A stretch of 64,000 nt of DNA, taken from assembly GCA_024036415.1 (NCBI GenBank), contig JAMWET010006607.1, positions 1 to 64,000 of the forward strand. The letters are read 5' to 3'. The DNA is from Prochilodus magdalenae (lineage: Eukaryota > Chordata > Actinopteri > Characiformes > Prochilodontidae). The position numbers and the translations under genes were made by a program. Positions 21,455 to 33,107 of the stretch are shown one piece after another (position 1 is the first letter of the stretch; each line of letters opens with the position of its first letter). The notes beneath the pieces were generated by a model. The model was not told the DNA's origin. It was given only the letters and a program-made list of their open reading frames with translations, and made no database searches.

Positions 21455-23250
21455 AGATCTGTGTAGGGTTGTATTAGGGCAGGGGAGTTGATGGTAGGCC
21501 ATTTGCCAGTCTCCCAAAAAACCTCCCTCTTTCCACAGCTTAATGTTGGCAGGCCTGAAAGTTCTCATGGGGTTTGGTTTGTATCTGTATCATTACCCAG
21601 ATATTTGCCAGGCTTGAGCTGATTACGTCTCATAGACCATCTTCCAGCTTTAACAGATGTGCCAGCATTTGTACCCAGTTTCACTTTTCTTTATTTGTAA
21701 CCTGGCACACTGGAGATACTTGTTTCTGGCACCAAGGTTCACCAGCATTAGTCTAGACAAAGTTCATACAGACTGAATCCTTTTGAGATGTTGGCTGAAG
21801 GCACTTTTTTATGAATACAATGTGTGAAATTTTACTTTTATGGAAACTTGGTCATGGTCAATCATGTAATCGATAACAGTGGGTTATTATTAGGGCTATT
21901 ATTGGTCTCTGCTTGGTTGGGGTTGGGTTCAGACAGAATCCTGCTGGGCTGAGACTGGAGCTCAGTGTTTCCCCTACTGGCTCTGATGAGCTGTAGTCTT
22001 TTACTGACAGGTTAACATTTGTTTCCAAGCTCTTGGTCTGTATGTGTGTTTGTAGGCACTTTCTTATTTGGACAAAATAAATAAATAACTATATTAAAAT
22101 TAATAATAATACATATACACTAAACTCAAATCCAAAGTCATATACATGGGAGTGGAATGGGTGTGGAAGCACTAGTAGTCTTGTAGCATCAATCACAATT
22201 GCACCTCTTAACAACTAATATGTAAAGGATATAAAACTTGGGGTATTCACAGATATACAAGTCTGTGTAATGACAATACCCCTCCACTCTAAGTGTTTGA
22301 AGACCCCCACATATGCACCACGTCTACCACTCAGCCTGAAAGTTCTCCTCTTCTTCAGCGGGAGGACACATTGTGTAACTGTAGCTTTGTGCACATGGTA
22401 GTGTCGCCTACAAATCTAGACTAATTTGAGTCAGATGACTAGGACAAGCTTGTCTGCTGACATTACATCCCTGAAAGTGAACCACTCTTCCCTAACACAG
22501 GACTTTCTTATCTTTGAATCTGCCAAAGGTGGGAATGCTTATTAGCATATTTTGTCAGCAGTCGCCAGAGCTGAGCTAGGACTCTCATTGGAAGTCTAAA
22601 CATGCAGGGAGTAAGTGCAGAGAAAGGAAACGAGGGGGAATCAATCGGTGTCCTTTCTGTCAGAGAACTGCCAGCAGCCTAGCATTGCAACCAGGGCCTG
22701 GGGGCCTATCTGAGTCACACTGCCTTGATGCTGCGCCTCGTAGATGCACAGTGGATGCCTGTCAAATTGGGACTGGAAAACATACATAGAAGGGTTTGAA
22801 ACCAGGGACTTTCTGGGAACTCTGAGTTCCTATCAACTCATTGAAGTGTGGCGTTCGATATACAGAGTTGTCGGGCTTAACGCACACATTTTTTAATGTT
22901 TCTCAGCTCGACATCGATATTCAGATGTCTTTTAACCTCTGCCTAAAGCTGCTCTCTGGGATAATAAAGTTAGAAGCTGAAATAAAACATCTTTGTCTCC
23001 TGAGTTTAAAGTTAATGAACTTGGCCTTACTGGATCATGTTGAATGAAATTAAGTTTGACTAACTTTTCCGAACTTAATTCACATTCCAATAATAAAAAA
23101 AATTAAATAAGTACACTGTAAAATCATCTTTTAATTAAGCTGCATATTGCACAGCAGCATATTGTTATCCATCGGAGTCTTCTTTTCTTTTTCTCTTCTT
23201 CATACCCATATTTTGTCCACTATCTAGCTTTCACAGTTCCACAGTCTGAT
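21455..23250. other. intronic single-copy sequence
   Basis: No gene is seen. The stretch 22500-22720 is GC-richer and repeat-free and could be conserved, but nothing in it is diagnostic. Confidence 0.3.
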
Positions 23251-23256
23251 GAGGAA

Positions 23257-23477
23257 TTTACATTTACATTTATGGCATTTAGCTGACGCTCTTATCCAGA
23301 GCGACTCACAAGGTTAACGATTACAGGTAGGCCAGTGTAGTGTTAGGAGTCTTGCCCAGGGACTCTTAATGGTGTAGCTCAGCATAGTCACCCAGACTGG
23401 GATTCCCACCCCAGTCTCCCACACGTAGGGGTGGCACCCTGAGTAGTGGTGTTACCCACTGAGCTACACCAACCACA
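23257..23477 (-). mobile_element. tRNA-derived SINE, copy 2
   Basis: Reverse-strand copy. CATTTACATTTATGGCATTT is the inverted tail, and CACTGAGCTACACCAACCAC is the inverted A-box end. The B-box equivalent is mutated (GGGATTCCCACCCC). Confidence 0.85.
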
Positions 23478-23489
23478 GCTTAGCAACAA

Positions 23490-23830
23490 ATTTATCCAGA
23501 TTTATTTTTTCCATTGGGAATGAATAGAATGGGAGAAAGCGCATGTCCTTCTACTATACTTCTCCTCAACCCAGCAACACTATTTCTGATACACCATCTC
23601 AGGGTAAACCACCAAGCGCAAATTCAATGTTGGTTCAACCTCTATCCCCTTTTGTTCCACCTTGAGTCCCATTCATCTTTGCCCTATTCAAACCCTATTG
23701 TTTTCTTTAACCTACAGAAACTCAACTGCACACACTCACTCAGGGCAGATCCTCTAACCTCTAAACTCTAATCGACAGACATATGGACCCACACTTCATT
23801 TGTCATTTATTCATCCCTCCTTACTCCTAT
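23490..23830 (+). repeat. dispersed repeat U, copy 2 (partial)
   Basis: Shares ATCTCAGGGTA, TTCAATGTTGGTT, CCCATTCATCTTTGCCCTAT and CACACACTCACTCAGGGC blocks with copies 1 and 3. Confidence 0.55.
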
Positions 23831-23899
23831 AGCAACCACAGCCTAGCAAAAAATAGCATTTATGCCGCTTCTTTTTTTTTTCTTTGTTCTTTGTTCTTC

Positions 23900-24365
23900 T
23901 TGCTATACATTTTTGTCCCCTAACTACTCCCACAGTTTTCGAGATCTGTTCAAATAGTTCGGTCTGACCGGGAATGGTGTGCTTGTATACAGCTATTTAA
24001 TGGGATGCATGGCTTCTGCATAGCAATGAATTTTTGTACATTTTTCTCCCATTAAGAATGAAGTCCCCAACCATAACTGAGAGACACTGCTTCTGGTAGA
24101 CCTAAGGGCAGACCGTAAAGAATGACTTCAATGTTGGTTTGACCAGTACTCATCTGTTTGTCTTTGTTTTTCCACCCCTCTACCTTCCCCCAGAGTTGTG
24201 TTCATTTTCGGCCCCGCCCAAACTCTCCTGTTTCCTTTAACCTACAGCCACCAAATTGCATGCACTCTCTCAGAGCATATCACCAAACTTTCATCCAGGG
24301 CCACCCTGACCTGCACTAATCCTAATGACCCTTACCCCTTGTTCCTCCTATAGCAACCATAGCCT
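23900..24365 (+). repeat. dispersed repeat U, copy 3
   Basis: Opens with GTCCCCTAACTACTCCCACA then GTTTTCGAGATCTG, followed by CTTGTATACAGCT, CCCATTAAGAATGAAG, TTCAATGTTGGTT and CTCTCTCAGAGC. It lies head-to-tail next to copy 2, so the two may be a local tandem pair. Confidence 0.55.
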
Positions 24366-24519
24366 AGCAGAAAGTGGGAACCATTTAAGCTGCACAACAT
24401 TCCCATTTCTTTTCTAGTTTTGCAACTAAGCCTTTTGAGCCACAGTGATGCAGTTGTCTTGTTCACTGTGACACTCCAAGTCTGCAGACTAAACACTTTT
24501 TTTTGTTGTCTTGTTGCAG

Positions 24520-24701
24520 CTATTAAATGACGAACTCTCAGATATGCTTTGTGCTCTTACAGAAAAAGAAAACATCCCAAAAAGAGTAGTCCATTTACAC
24601 AGCAGTGTCTTTAAAGGCCAAGCCAATTTACAGCTGAATCCCTCCAGTGCTATCTTTAGCTCTGAGGGCTGCGGACAGCGGTACAAAGCAGCAGCATTTA
24701 G
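24520..24701 (+). other. exon-like open segment with strong splice borders
   Basis: A long pyrimidine run ends TTGTTGCAG at 24519. The following 182 bases stay open in one frame (LLNDELSDMLCALTEKENIP ... GCGQRYKAAAF), and a GTAGGG donor follows TTTAG. The length is not a multiple of three. I do not recognise the peptide. It lies on the strand opposite fam184a, so it would belong to an unrelated or antisense transcript. A chance exon-like segment is a serious alternative. Confidence 0.25.
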
Positions 24702-24704
24702 GTA

Positions 24705-25555
24705 GGGCAGGCTACGTTTTCAGCTCCACCACTCCTGCAGCTTCAGCGAGAGCTGATACAGGCACTGAGGTTTGGGATGTGGGCCAAGTTCATTAAAAAT
24801 ATCAAGCCTCATCCTTGAGCAGCGCAACAAATCAAAAGGACGCACAGAGATTTGATCAGAAACATAAAAATATGCTACATCTGCTTTTCAACCGCTGTGA
24901 TTTAGAACGGCCCACTTAGGGAGGGCGGAAATGATGAGGGCCCATGCATCCGCCTCCTCAGCGTTCGGGGCTACAGGAACCTCCGGAGAGGAACAGAACC
25001 TTCTCGGCTCTTCTCATCTTTCTCATTCCGTTTTTGTGTACACCTTTCCCAGCTGTACTGCACCAATCTATCCTTAGGCACATCACAGTGTTACAGTAGC
25101 CTACAAATAGGATTTCTCCAGAGAGCCAAGATTACACCAGTACTTTCCCTTACATCCAGAGAACTGTACATAGCACATACTTTATAGGTGAAAAACATGT
25201 AAAGCACTGGAGGAATATAAGAGACAGAGTACCTTGGAGACCAGCTTAAAAAGCGAAAGCAAGAAAGAAAAATGTATTTTAAAAAGGGCAGCCTAAAAAG
25301 ATCCTTCAAGTAGTTACAAGCAAATGAACAGGTTTTACTCAACTCAAATAATTACTATGATTGAAATAATCATTCATTCAAGCTGCCTTTTGTGGGTTGA
25401 AAAACCTAGTTAATTTACTTGTAACAACATAAAAGTATTTTTCAGGTGGGACCAACAAAACACTTTAAGGTACAGTGACAATGAGGATGAGGCAGCTTAA
25501 GCAAAGCAGGTGAGTCTACTGAATCAGATTTACAGCCAAATCTGTCCAAACGTGA
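24705..25555. other. intronic sequence, no gene seen
   Basis: Contains a mildly GC-rich stretch at 24890-25020. No gene or repeat family is recognised. Confidence 0.35.
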
Positions 25556-25556
25556 C

Positions 25557-25699
<143 letters not shown>

Positions 25700-25740
25700 C
25701 TTTATTGATCCCAGAGGGAAATTCAAGAAGCAATTCAAAC
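25700..25740 (-). mobile_element. LINE 3' tail
   Basis: CTTTATTGATCCCAGAGGGA plus AATTC is the reverse complement of the common fish LINE end (...GGGATCAATAAAG). A forward counterpart occurs at 59890. Confidence 0.6.
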
Positions 25741-25844
25741 ATCAGGTCTCTGCGATATCTTATCTATGCAATTGTTTTGTTGGTCCAAACTTAAAAAATA
25801 ACCCTGAATTTGTTGGCAAATTAATATTTTAAAGTTTATTCAAC

Positions 25845-26160
25845 CCAACAATGCACCTAGAGTGAACAGTTGTTTTTTGAGTTGAGGAAAACTCATTCAA
25901 TTGCTTGTAACAAACAAAAGGTTGCACTTGTGTACAGTGTATTATGATGTGTTCTTGTTAAGTAATGAGGATTTTTGATGAAGTGGTCGGCTGCAGCTTA
26001 TTTTCTATGCTATTTTTGGTTTTCTGAACATTGATTTATGACTTACTGATTGATAAATTACTTAACAAAAATGTTTAACTAATATAATAAAGAGTAAGTC
26101 AGGTTTGTGTACTAGAGGTTGCAAAGAGTGGTCAACTAGTTGGTTGTTGACTAAAGTCAC
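25845..26160. repeat. duplicated block A
   Basis: Runs from AACAATGCACCTAGAGTGAA to the AGTGGTCAACTAGTTGG motif. It is nearly identical to 26386-26690 apart from small indels and substitutions. Confidence 0.9.
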
Positions 26161-26385
26161 TGGTTCTCAGTACTCCGAGATGGAAAAAATACAGTACGGC
26201 CATCTGTCAGCAATCATACAGGGCTTCCAGGTCTACACAATTCTCTTGTAATGTGTCTGTAACTCTGTACCATGTGTCCATAATCGTGGCTGTTGGGTAA
26301 GGCAGGCACAGTGATACGGCCCATTTGTGCCTATGTGACTCATTTGCATATCTCACAATATCAAAGCTACCCACCAAGTTTCATT
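26161..26385. repeat. duplicated block B (contains a family-B transposon end)
   Basis: Runs from GGTTCTCAGTACTCCGAGAT to CCACCAAGTTTCATT. It is repeated at 27239-27487. It lacks a ~20-bp piece (AGTGCACGGACACTGG region) that is present in the second copy. The right part is the terminal region of the family-B transposon. Confidence 0.9.
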
Positions 26386-26690
26386 CAACAATGCACCTAG
26401 AGTGAACAGTTGTTTTTTGAGTTGAGGAAAACTCAACAAATTGCTTGTAACAAACTAAAGGTTGCACTTGTGTACAGTGTATTATGATGTGTTCTTGTTA
26501 ACAAATGAGGATTTTTGATGAAGTGGTCTGCTGCAGCTTATTTTCTATGCTATTTTTGGCTTTCTGAACATTGATTTATGACTTATTGATTGTTTAAAAA
26601 ATGTTTAACTGATATAATAAAGAGTAAGTCAGGTTTGTGTATGAGAGGTTGCAAAGAGTGGTCAACTAGTTGGTTTTTGACTTTAGTGCT
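26386..26690. repeat. duplicated block A'
   Basis: Second copy of block A. It joins block B at TTTCATTCAACAATG, where ATTCAAC-type microhomology is shared by the two parents. Confidence 0.9.
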
Positions 26691-27238
26691 CAGCAATGAC
26701 ACCTTAAGCTGGATGTTGACTGGTCGCTAATCACATGACTATGACACTAATGAGATGGATGCTTCATAGAAGACAACAGGTGAAGAGCCTGGTAATTTTG
26801 GGGTCTCTATCTTCTCCGGTTTTTTAGCTTCTCTAGCTTCTCCAGGTCTTGTGGAAAAGGTCACATGGAGCTCTACTGACCCAACCAGCTGCATTTCTCG
26901 ACCAATCTACAGGTCTTCAAACATCAGTTACTGAATGTCATTATCTTCGGTTTCCTGAAGACTACAAAACACCATGTGTGGTGAGAGAGGGAGTATAACG
27001 GCTTATAGTCCTATAAAGTCTGAATTTATACCGGGTTATGGTGTCCTAATTTTCTCTAGCTCTCCAAACCTCCAAACAGTCCCTAGCAAGGCCACCTACT
27101 ATTGCTGCTGTGCCACTTAGTTTGGCCACTTTGCTGCTGCACTCAAAGCTCAACTAAACTGAACTTCGACCTGCTTTGCTGCTGACCTTTCCAAAGCGCA
27201 GCCAATGAGCCGTAGGAACATAAAGGAGAAACTTCTCA
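26691..27238. repeat. spacer between A' and B', partly a dispersed repeat
   Basis: The part 26700-26860 has an inverted, diverged relative at 11990-12130. No coding sequence is seen. Confidence 0.5.
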
Positions 27239-27512
27239 CTGGTTCTCAGTACTCCGAGATGGAAGTGCACGGACACTGGAACAAATACAGTACGGCCATC
27301 TGTCAGCAATCATACAGTTCTTCCAGGTTTACACAATTCTCTTGTAATGTGTCTGTAACTCTGAGTTGTACCAAGTGTCCATAATCGTGGCTGTTGGGTA
27401 AGGCAGGCACACTGATACGGCCTATTTCTGCCTATGTCACTCATTTGCATATCTCACAATATCAAAGCTACCCACCAAGTTTCATTCCTGTTGGCTGTGC
27501 AACTATTTGTCT
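27239..27512. repeat. duplicated block B' with family-B transposon end
   Basis: Fuller copy of block B. It continues past the B/A' junction point into CCTGTTGGCTGTGCAACTAT, which is the proper terminal repeat of transposon family B. Confidence 0.9.
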
Positions 27513-27514
27513 TA

Positions 27515-28685
27515 CTATCCTTCTATTCTTTTGATGATGAGAGTTGCATTTACTATTTTTTATATTTTAAAAAAAAGCTTAATTTTAAAACTTTAAATAG
27601 TCTGTAGTCCTCTTATCAATTCTCTTATCCAACACAGCGACTATAGTCATTGAAGCATCACCATCAGTCTACCATTACTAATATCCGGTTACCCAGGCTA
27701 GACAACAGCAGGCACCACAGCATCCTATTTCTCAAAGAAAAGGTTTAAGAGAGAAAGAAGTGAACTGTCACCTAGCAACTTCCCTCAGAGACGCATCCTT
27801 TTTATTGAATCTACCATTCATATTCCAGCAAGAAGAGCATTCAAGGCTGAATAGAGGCTTTATGTTGCCTTCTGGATGTTATGATCAATCAATACTAGAT
27901 TCATTTCACGCCAAGGTTTCACTGGATCAATCATATCTGTGGCTGTTGGGCTGCTGATTAAAAAAGTGGGTATATGGTAAAATGTCTCCAAAGAGACAGA
28001 CTGACAGAAAAGTCAGTTATAGCCAGGGCTGCCACTGCAATCTTGTCACTTTCCCGTCGTATTTTTACAATAGTCTTTATAGAAAATATCTCTAAACCAT
28101 GTGGGCGAAGACAGCTTGACAAACGATGCAGGAAGCTATGAAACATATTTGCTCGGTGCCTCTCAAGGCCCCCGACAATCTGCTTGGGAAGAAGCTTGAA
28201 GGCCAAGTCCCAGAGTAAAGCCACAGGTGTGACTCCAGACCTTTCAGCCTGTTTGCTGTGTCTCTCAAAAAGCCCCTCTGGGTGTGCAAATGTCTGAGAG
28301 GATCATTATGCAATCTTGGAAGGGACTCGGAGAGAATCACTGATTCTGTGCACACAGGGAACAAAGCCAGCAGGCTAAGAGTAAACCAAGCTGAGAGAAC
28401 TGGATACGTCACTGTTGCCATGCTGAAGTGCTCATTTAAACAATGCAGTGAAAAGTAGTGGGGTTGATTAAAAGACAAGATTACCCATGCTAACACTAAA
28501 TATGTGCAAGGAACTGGAAATGAAAGGTGCTAAAACCGTTTTTTAATTTTTCCTTCACTGTGTCTTTAAGCCCGACATATGTAAATGACCTCTGCTCTGA
28601 TTGGCTGCCTTATTCGAAAAGCAATCAGGGATGAAATACTGCTTAGAACTTCAAACTAAATGGCTGGACTAGACAGCTATAAGAT
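27515..28685. other. single-copy block, candidate conserved element
   Basis: From about 27900 to 28480 there are no repeat signatures and base composition is balanced. Several short unrelated ORFs occur on both strands, none recognisable. It may hold a regulatory element. Confidence 0.25.
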
Positions 28686-28687
28686 GC

Positions 28688-28938
28688 ATATCGTCGCTGT
28701 CCAATGAAAAACATTTATCTCCACTTTTGTCCATTTTCACTTTTATGCATCATTTGAACATACCAGCATCTGTTTACACTGAGTGAGAATCTAATGATGA
28801 CTGAACCAACAGAAATGGCCCAAAGCTGTAGGAAAGACGTCTGGTTCCATTGACTTACATTAAAGTTAAATGAGGTTTTTGGTCTCTCCTGTAAAGTTGC
28901 CATTTTGGAGATACTTTTTTTTTGGACAGGGACGATAT
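28688..28938 (-). mobile_element. MITE family M, copy 2
   Basis: 251 bp with ATATCGTCGCTGTCC at the left and GGACAGGGACGATAT at the right. It is reversed relative to copy 1, since the TCTCCTGTAAAGTTGCCATT block is at the right. Confidence 0.88.
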
Positions 28939-29051
28939 GGATGCATGTGATTTGTGGATAATTTGTTTTTTTTTAAATATTACAAAATATTAATAGCATA
29001 GTTTGAAAACAATGACTAGGACATAAATGAATCCCTGCTTGTCTTTTGGGT

Positions 29052-29545
29052 CTGTCACGCCTCCGGGTCTCCCTGGCTTTCCCGCTCTCTGGGACTCTAC
29101 TTCCCAGAGGGCTACGCTCGATGACGTCATGTCCATGCGCCCCCAGTCGAAATTTTTTGATTCGCTCTAGATCGCCTGAGTTTTAACTTAGCTGTGTCTC
29201 ATTACTGTTGGTATTTAAGTCCGTGGTTTACTTGTGTTCCCTGCGAAGCTTTGCCAAACCTCGTTTAGCAATTCTGAGCGTTTCCTTCTATCGTTATCTA
29301 CTTCCGGTTTCCGACTCCTTTCGTTCCTCGACTACTCTTTCGCCTATTCTCCATTTCTCATGTTGTGACTCCCCGGTTCGAATCTCTGCTCTCCCACTTT
29401 CTCACCGCTCTCGCTGCTTGCTGTATCTGGTTCTGACCCTCGCCTGTCCCTGACTCTGATTTAGCATTTCCCACTGTTGCTCTGTTTACTGGTGCCTGTT
29501 TAGATTGCCTGTTTGTAAATAAACCATTTAACATTATACATTTTT
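29052..29545 (+). mobile_element. retroelement LTR/terminal-region remnant
   Basis: A CpG-rich segment. It begins CTGTCACGCCTCCGGGTCTC, carries a TTCCCAGAGGGC motif, and ends with an AATAAA signal at 29519 followed by an AT-rich tail. The composition contrasts sharply with the AT-rich flanks. Similar segments in fish are LTRs or ends of retroelements. No coding domain is seen. Confidence 0.35.
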
Positions 29546-31160
29546 TGTCTTAGTGTTCAAATTGTAAAATGTAAGTTTAGAGCGATTTCGAGGAAACTAC
29601 AATTTTCCAATACTGTATTTGTCATTATTAGGAAACGTCATACATCTTTACATCAGTTGAAAGTATACCACAGGTTGGCAATATGACAATATTTTATCAT
29701 TATAGTGATAAATCATGTTGCAATATCTTCTGAGCACATCATGGGTATTGTCAGTACCTAAACAACAATGAGTAACTACATGTTTCACTACAAAGCATTG
29801 TATCATAACTATGCGTGTTTAACTAAAAACACTGAATTTTGACTGGTCCAACTTGGTCCAAACCTAAAATACCCTGATGTACTGTGAAAATGTTCAGAAG
29901 TACCATAAAGTAAACTTTTTTGGCATATTGCCCACCACTAATGTATACCAATGTGTACTGTAGGTCTCTCATTACAAAGCAATGGCTAGAGGAACAATAG
30001 TATTGCATTAGTGGTGACCACTGAGCCACAGAAAATTAAACTTATCTGTCTCTCTTGACTCTCTAGAACAGCATCTCTGTACAAGGACCTTAACACCTTT
30101 GCTTGCCCACGCACCATATAGCAAAACAGCTCTGGTAGATTACTGGGGACATGTTGAATAAGAAACTAATGTCAAGCTGGTGAATGTGGCTGACACAGGT
30201 TGATAAAAAAGTTTCCCCCATTGTCTTTGCTGGTTCATGCACTTTCACTGCAGCTCAGTAAACTACATAGGTTACTATACAGCACAATATTAATTAGGGA
30301 GTAGCAGTGTATTTAAAATTTCAACCCATGATTATTAAACACTAAATCAAACTCTTTTACTGTTATTTGTCATTACAGTAGACCAGTTATTTCTTTTGCC
30401 TTTCATCGTGTTCAAGACATGGCAAGAAACCACCTCCACTGTCAGCAGCAATGTCCGCAAACTACAATGGTCAGCACCAAGTTATAGCAAGAGTTCAATT
30501 TTGCCAACTTCCACTGTGGAATAAACAAAGGTGGAATAAACTGGATGTTGAACATCCTGGGAGCCACAGGTCCACATGTCCACAGGTCCAGGCACAACCA
30601 CAACCAACTACTATTTAAAAAAAAAAAAAAATACAGATCTTCAACTTGACTTTCTCAAACAAAACAGGCTCTCCTCTGATTATCGTCCATGTTTACTGGT
30701 AACGCTGTCACCACTGCAGTGATTTCACAGCTGTATGTCACCGCTAGTTAAGAACCTTTGAGAGGCATGGAGCACTGTCTTCTTCTCTAATATGGAGACA
30801 CGGCACTATTTCTCCAGAAAGGGGGGACAACTTGACCTTCCACGTCATTGGCCTGGCTTTGATTCAGTTAGTTATTAATCTTGTAGCTTATTATAAATCA
30901 TGACACGAATCATTTATTTAATTCATCAATTACAGTCCCTCACAGATGATACATAATTTAAACCTTTATGATACAAGGTTAATAATCTATAGGGTGATCA
31001 TGGGCATCATTAGGCCAGTTTCAGGGATGCTCAACACACAAAAAAAAAAAGATACAAAGAAATGCACACAATTATGTCCAGTTTTATGTTGCAACTGCTG
31101 TATAACAACGTTGCCTGGGACATAACATGAAAAGTAGAAGCCCTGGCTCATCCAGTCGTT
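29546..31160. other. intronic AT-rich sequence
   Basis: No gene. The stretch 29955-30030 (GTAGGTCTCTCATTACAAAG ... CACTGAGCCAC) is a dispersed repeat also found at 33340-33415. Short A runs lie at about 30615 and 31040. Confidence 0.4.
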
Positions 31161-31164
31161 TTAC

Positions 31165-31345
31165 CACTCCTAAGTTATAAGCTAATCATACTGGATCTAC
31201 TGTGTTATAAGCCAGTTATATTAGACCTTGTAGGGTATAAGCCAATCATAAGAGACTTTGCAAATGATAAGCTTTATAAGTTTTATAACTTTATAAGTTA
31301 TATAAGTTATAAGGTGTAAGATATATTACACCATTTATGTTGTAA
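31165..31345. repeat. imperfect ~30-bp tandem repeat
   Basis: Several diverged units of the type GTTATAAGCCAATCATATTA + GACCTTGTAG, followed by TTATAAGT runs. Confidence 0.5.
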
Positions 31346-31349
31346 GTCA

Positions 31350-32905
31350 AATCATATTAGATCTCCTCAGCTGTAATTCAAAAACATAGGACCTGAGTCA
31401 ACCGCCGAACCTGTGACAGGCTTTTGGTGTAAATCTCAGTAAAATATATATTACACCTCATTTAATAATAAACATAGTAATTTCCAAGTACAACTACATG
31501 CAACTACATGGAACATGGAATTGAACAGAAGTGGAATTGAATATGGAATTGAACAGAAGTGGGGAGGTGATGATGCTGACCCAAAAGCTCAGTGTGTGGA
31601 ATGTGGTTTGACTTCTTCAAATGAAGCACTAAACCCAGAACATCACAGTCCAAGCATGAACTGAAACCTAGCAACCAAAGTTTTTATGAGAAACCAGTAC
31701 TGCCGACTGCTGTAGATATGTGCCACAAGATGAGTCGACTGACGTCAGCACATGAGAAATAAAAGACAAAAACAGTTTTACATTAAAAGTTGAGTTTTGC
31801 TTTCTTGTGGGCCATCATGCTCTTTAGTTATAAGCAGGTGGGACATGAGGTTGAAAGGGTGGAGAACACCTGGTGTAGGGGGCTAGGCTAACAATAACAT
31901 TTGCTACGTCTAAGTGTTAGCCATATATTGCTGTTTACAGTAAGTTAATGACAGTAAAAGGTTCCTCCGCCTGTAGAAGGAAATTAAGAGGCAACAGCTC
32001 TGACGGCCAGTCAGATGACTACAATCAGCAAGCTCCAAATTTCTCGAAAGTTGATGGTGGAGGAGCAACATGACTATGTTTGTGTGTGGGCCAACATGAC
32101 AGGAGGTTTGTATAAAGTTGCAGCAAGTCCACACTTTCTAACAAGACAAAACAAGCACTGGCAGACGTGCGAGAGGCCCCGTGGAGAGACGCTATGTCTG
32201 CCTTTTGATGTGGTTCGAGCTTTAATCCGGCTCTGGTCTGCAAAAAAGCCACAGAAGCTCTCCCTAGCTCTCCACAGAAACCCCTATTCCTCTGCAGCTC
32301 CAACCTGCTGTGGATCCTCCAGGAGCGGGCATCAAACCCACACAGTGCATACCTCTCCCCCAGCATTGCACCGAGTCAAGCCGCTTCCCCAGCGAGTACC
32401 AACGTGCTACTACCTCACATGCACAAGCCGTGTGACCGCGCTCCATCACCATGGTAACTATGTGATCATTCGCGGTTTGATAGATTCGGTACTATGAGCT
32501 GAAAGTGGGAAGATTTGCTTTCCCTTTCTGTGGACCAGCTGTTACAGATGGTGGCTCTGCATTAGGAGCTAGGGCACACTGTGCGGGCTGGTAGTGGCGC
32601 TTTGACTGGGCTTCAAATCAGAGACAGACCCGCCGTCCCGCTGGGCTCGCTGTACCTACTGTTTAACCCCCACCCAGCTAATGAGGCAGCCGCACACCGC
32701 AGAAACCATGCGCAAGGCGCTTCTGGTTTCCACACATCAAAAGAGTGGAGGACAGACATGGCTGTCCACATAGCAAATGTGACGTACATTTCTACATCTA
32801 TCCATGAGCCCAACAAAATTCAGAACTGCAGTTCCAACTTCTTGTCTGCCATTATCTAGTTTGGGTGGGAGGAAAAAGCACGAGGCTGCAGAATATATAG
32901 TGGAA
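31350..32905. other. mixed intronic sequence with a GC-rich part
   Basis: The stretch 32150-32720 is richer in GC and holds several overlapping ORFs on both strands, the longest 160 codons. None has a recognisable domain or convincing splice or start context. A near-perfect X-box lies at 32445-32458. No gene is called. Confidence 0.3.
32445..32458. promoter_or_regulatory. near-perfect RFX X-box
   Basis: ATCACCATGGTAAC differs from GTYNCCATRGNAAC only at the first base. Confidence 0.3.
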
Positions 32906-32906
32906 C

Positions 32907-33106
32907 TGGTTGGTGTAGCTCAGCAGATAACACCAGGGAGCCACCACCACCACCACATGTGGGAGACTGGGGTTTGAATCCCGGTCTGGGTGACTATGCT
33001 GTGCTATCAGTAAGAGTCCTTGGGCAAGACTCCTAACACCACATTGGCCTACCTGTAATATGATTAACTTTGTAAGTAGCTCTGGATAAGAGCATCAGCT
33101 GAATGT
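32907..33106 (+). mobile_element. tRNA-derived SINE, copy 3
   Basis: TGGTTGGTGTAGCTCAGCAG (A box) and GGTTTGAATCC (B box), then the GCTCTGGATAAGAGCATCAG tail. The terminal TAAATG repeats are lost. Confidence 0.85.
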
Positions 33107-33107
33107 A

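Noticed and set aside
28092..28496. 134-codon minus-strand frame
   Set aside because: No domain and no coding-like composition; it lies in a single-copy non-coding block with competing frames.
32015..32497. 160-codon plus-strand frame with overlapping minus-strand frames
   Set aside because: No domain, no coding-like composition, and open frames on both strands in a locally GC-rich area.
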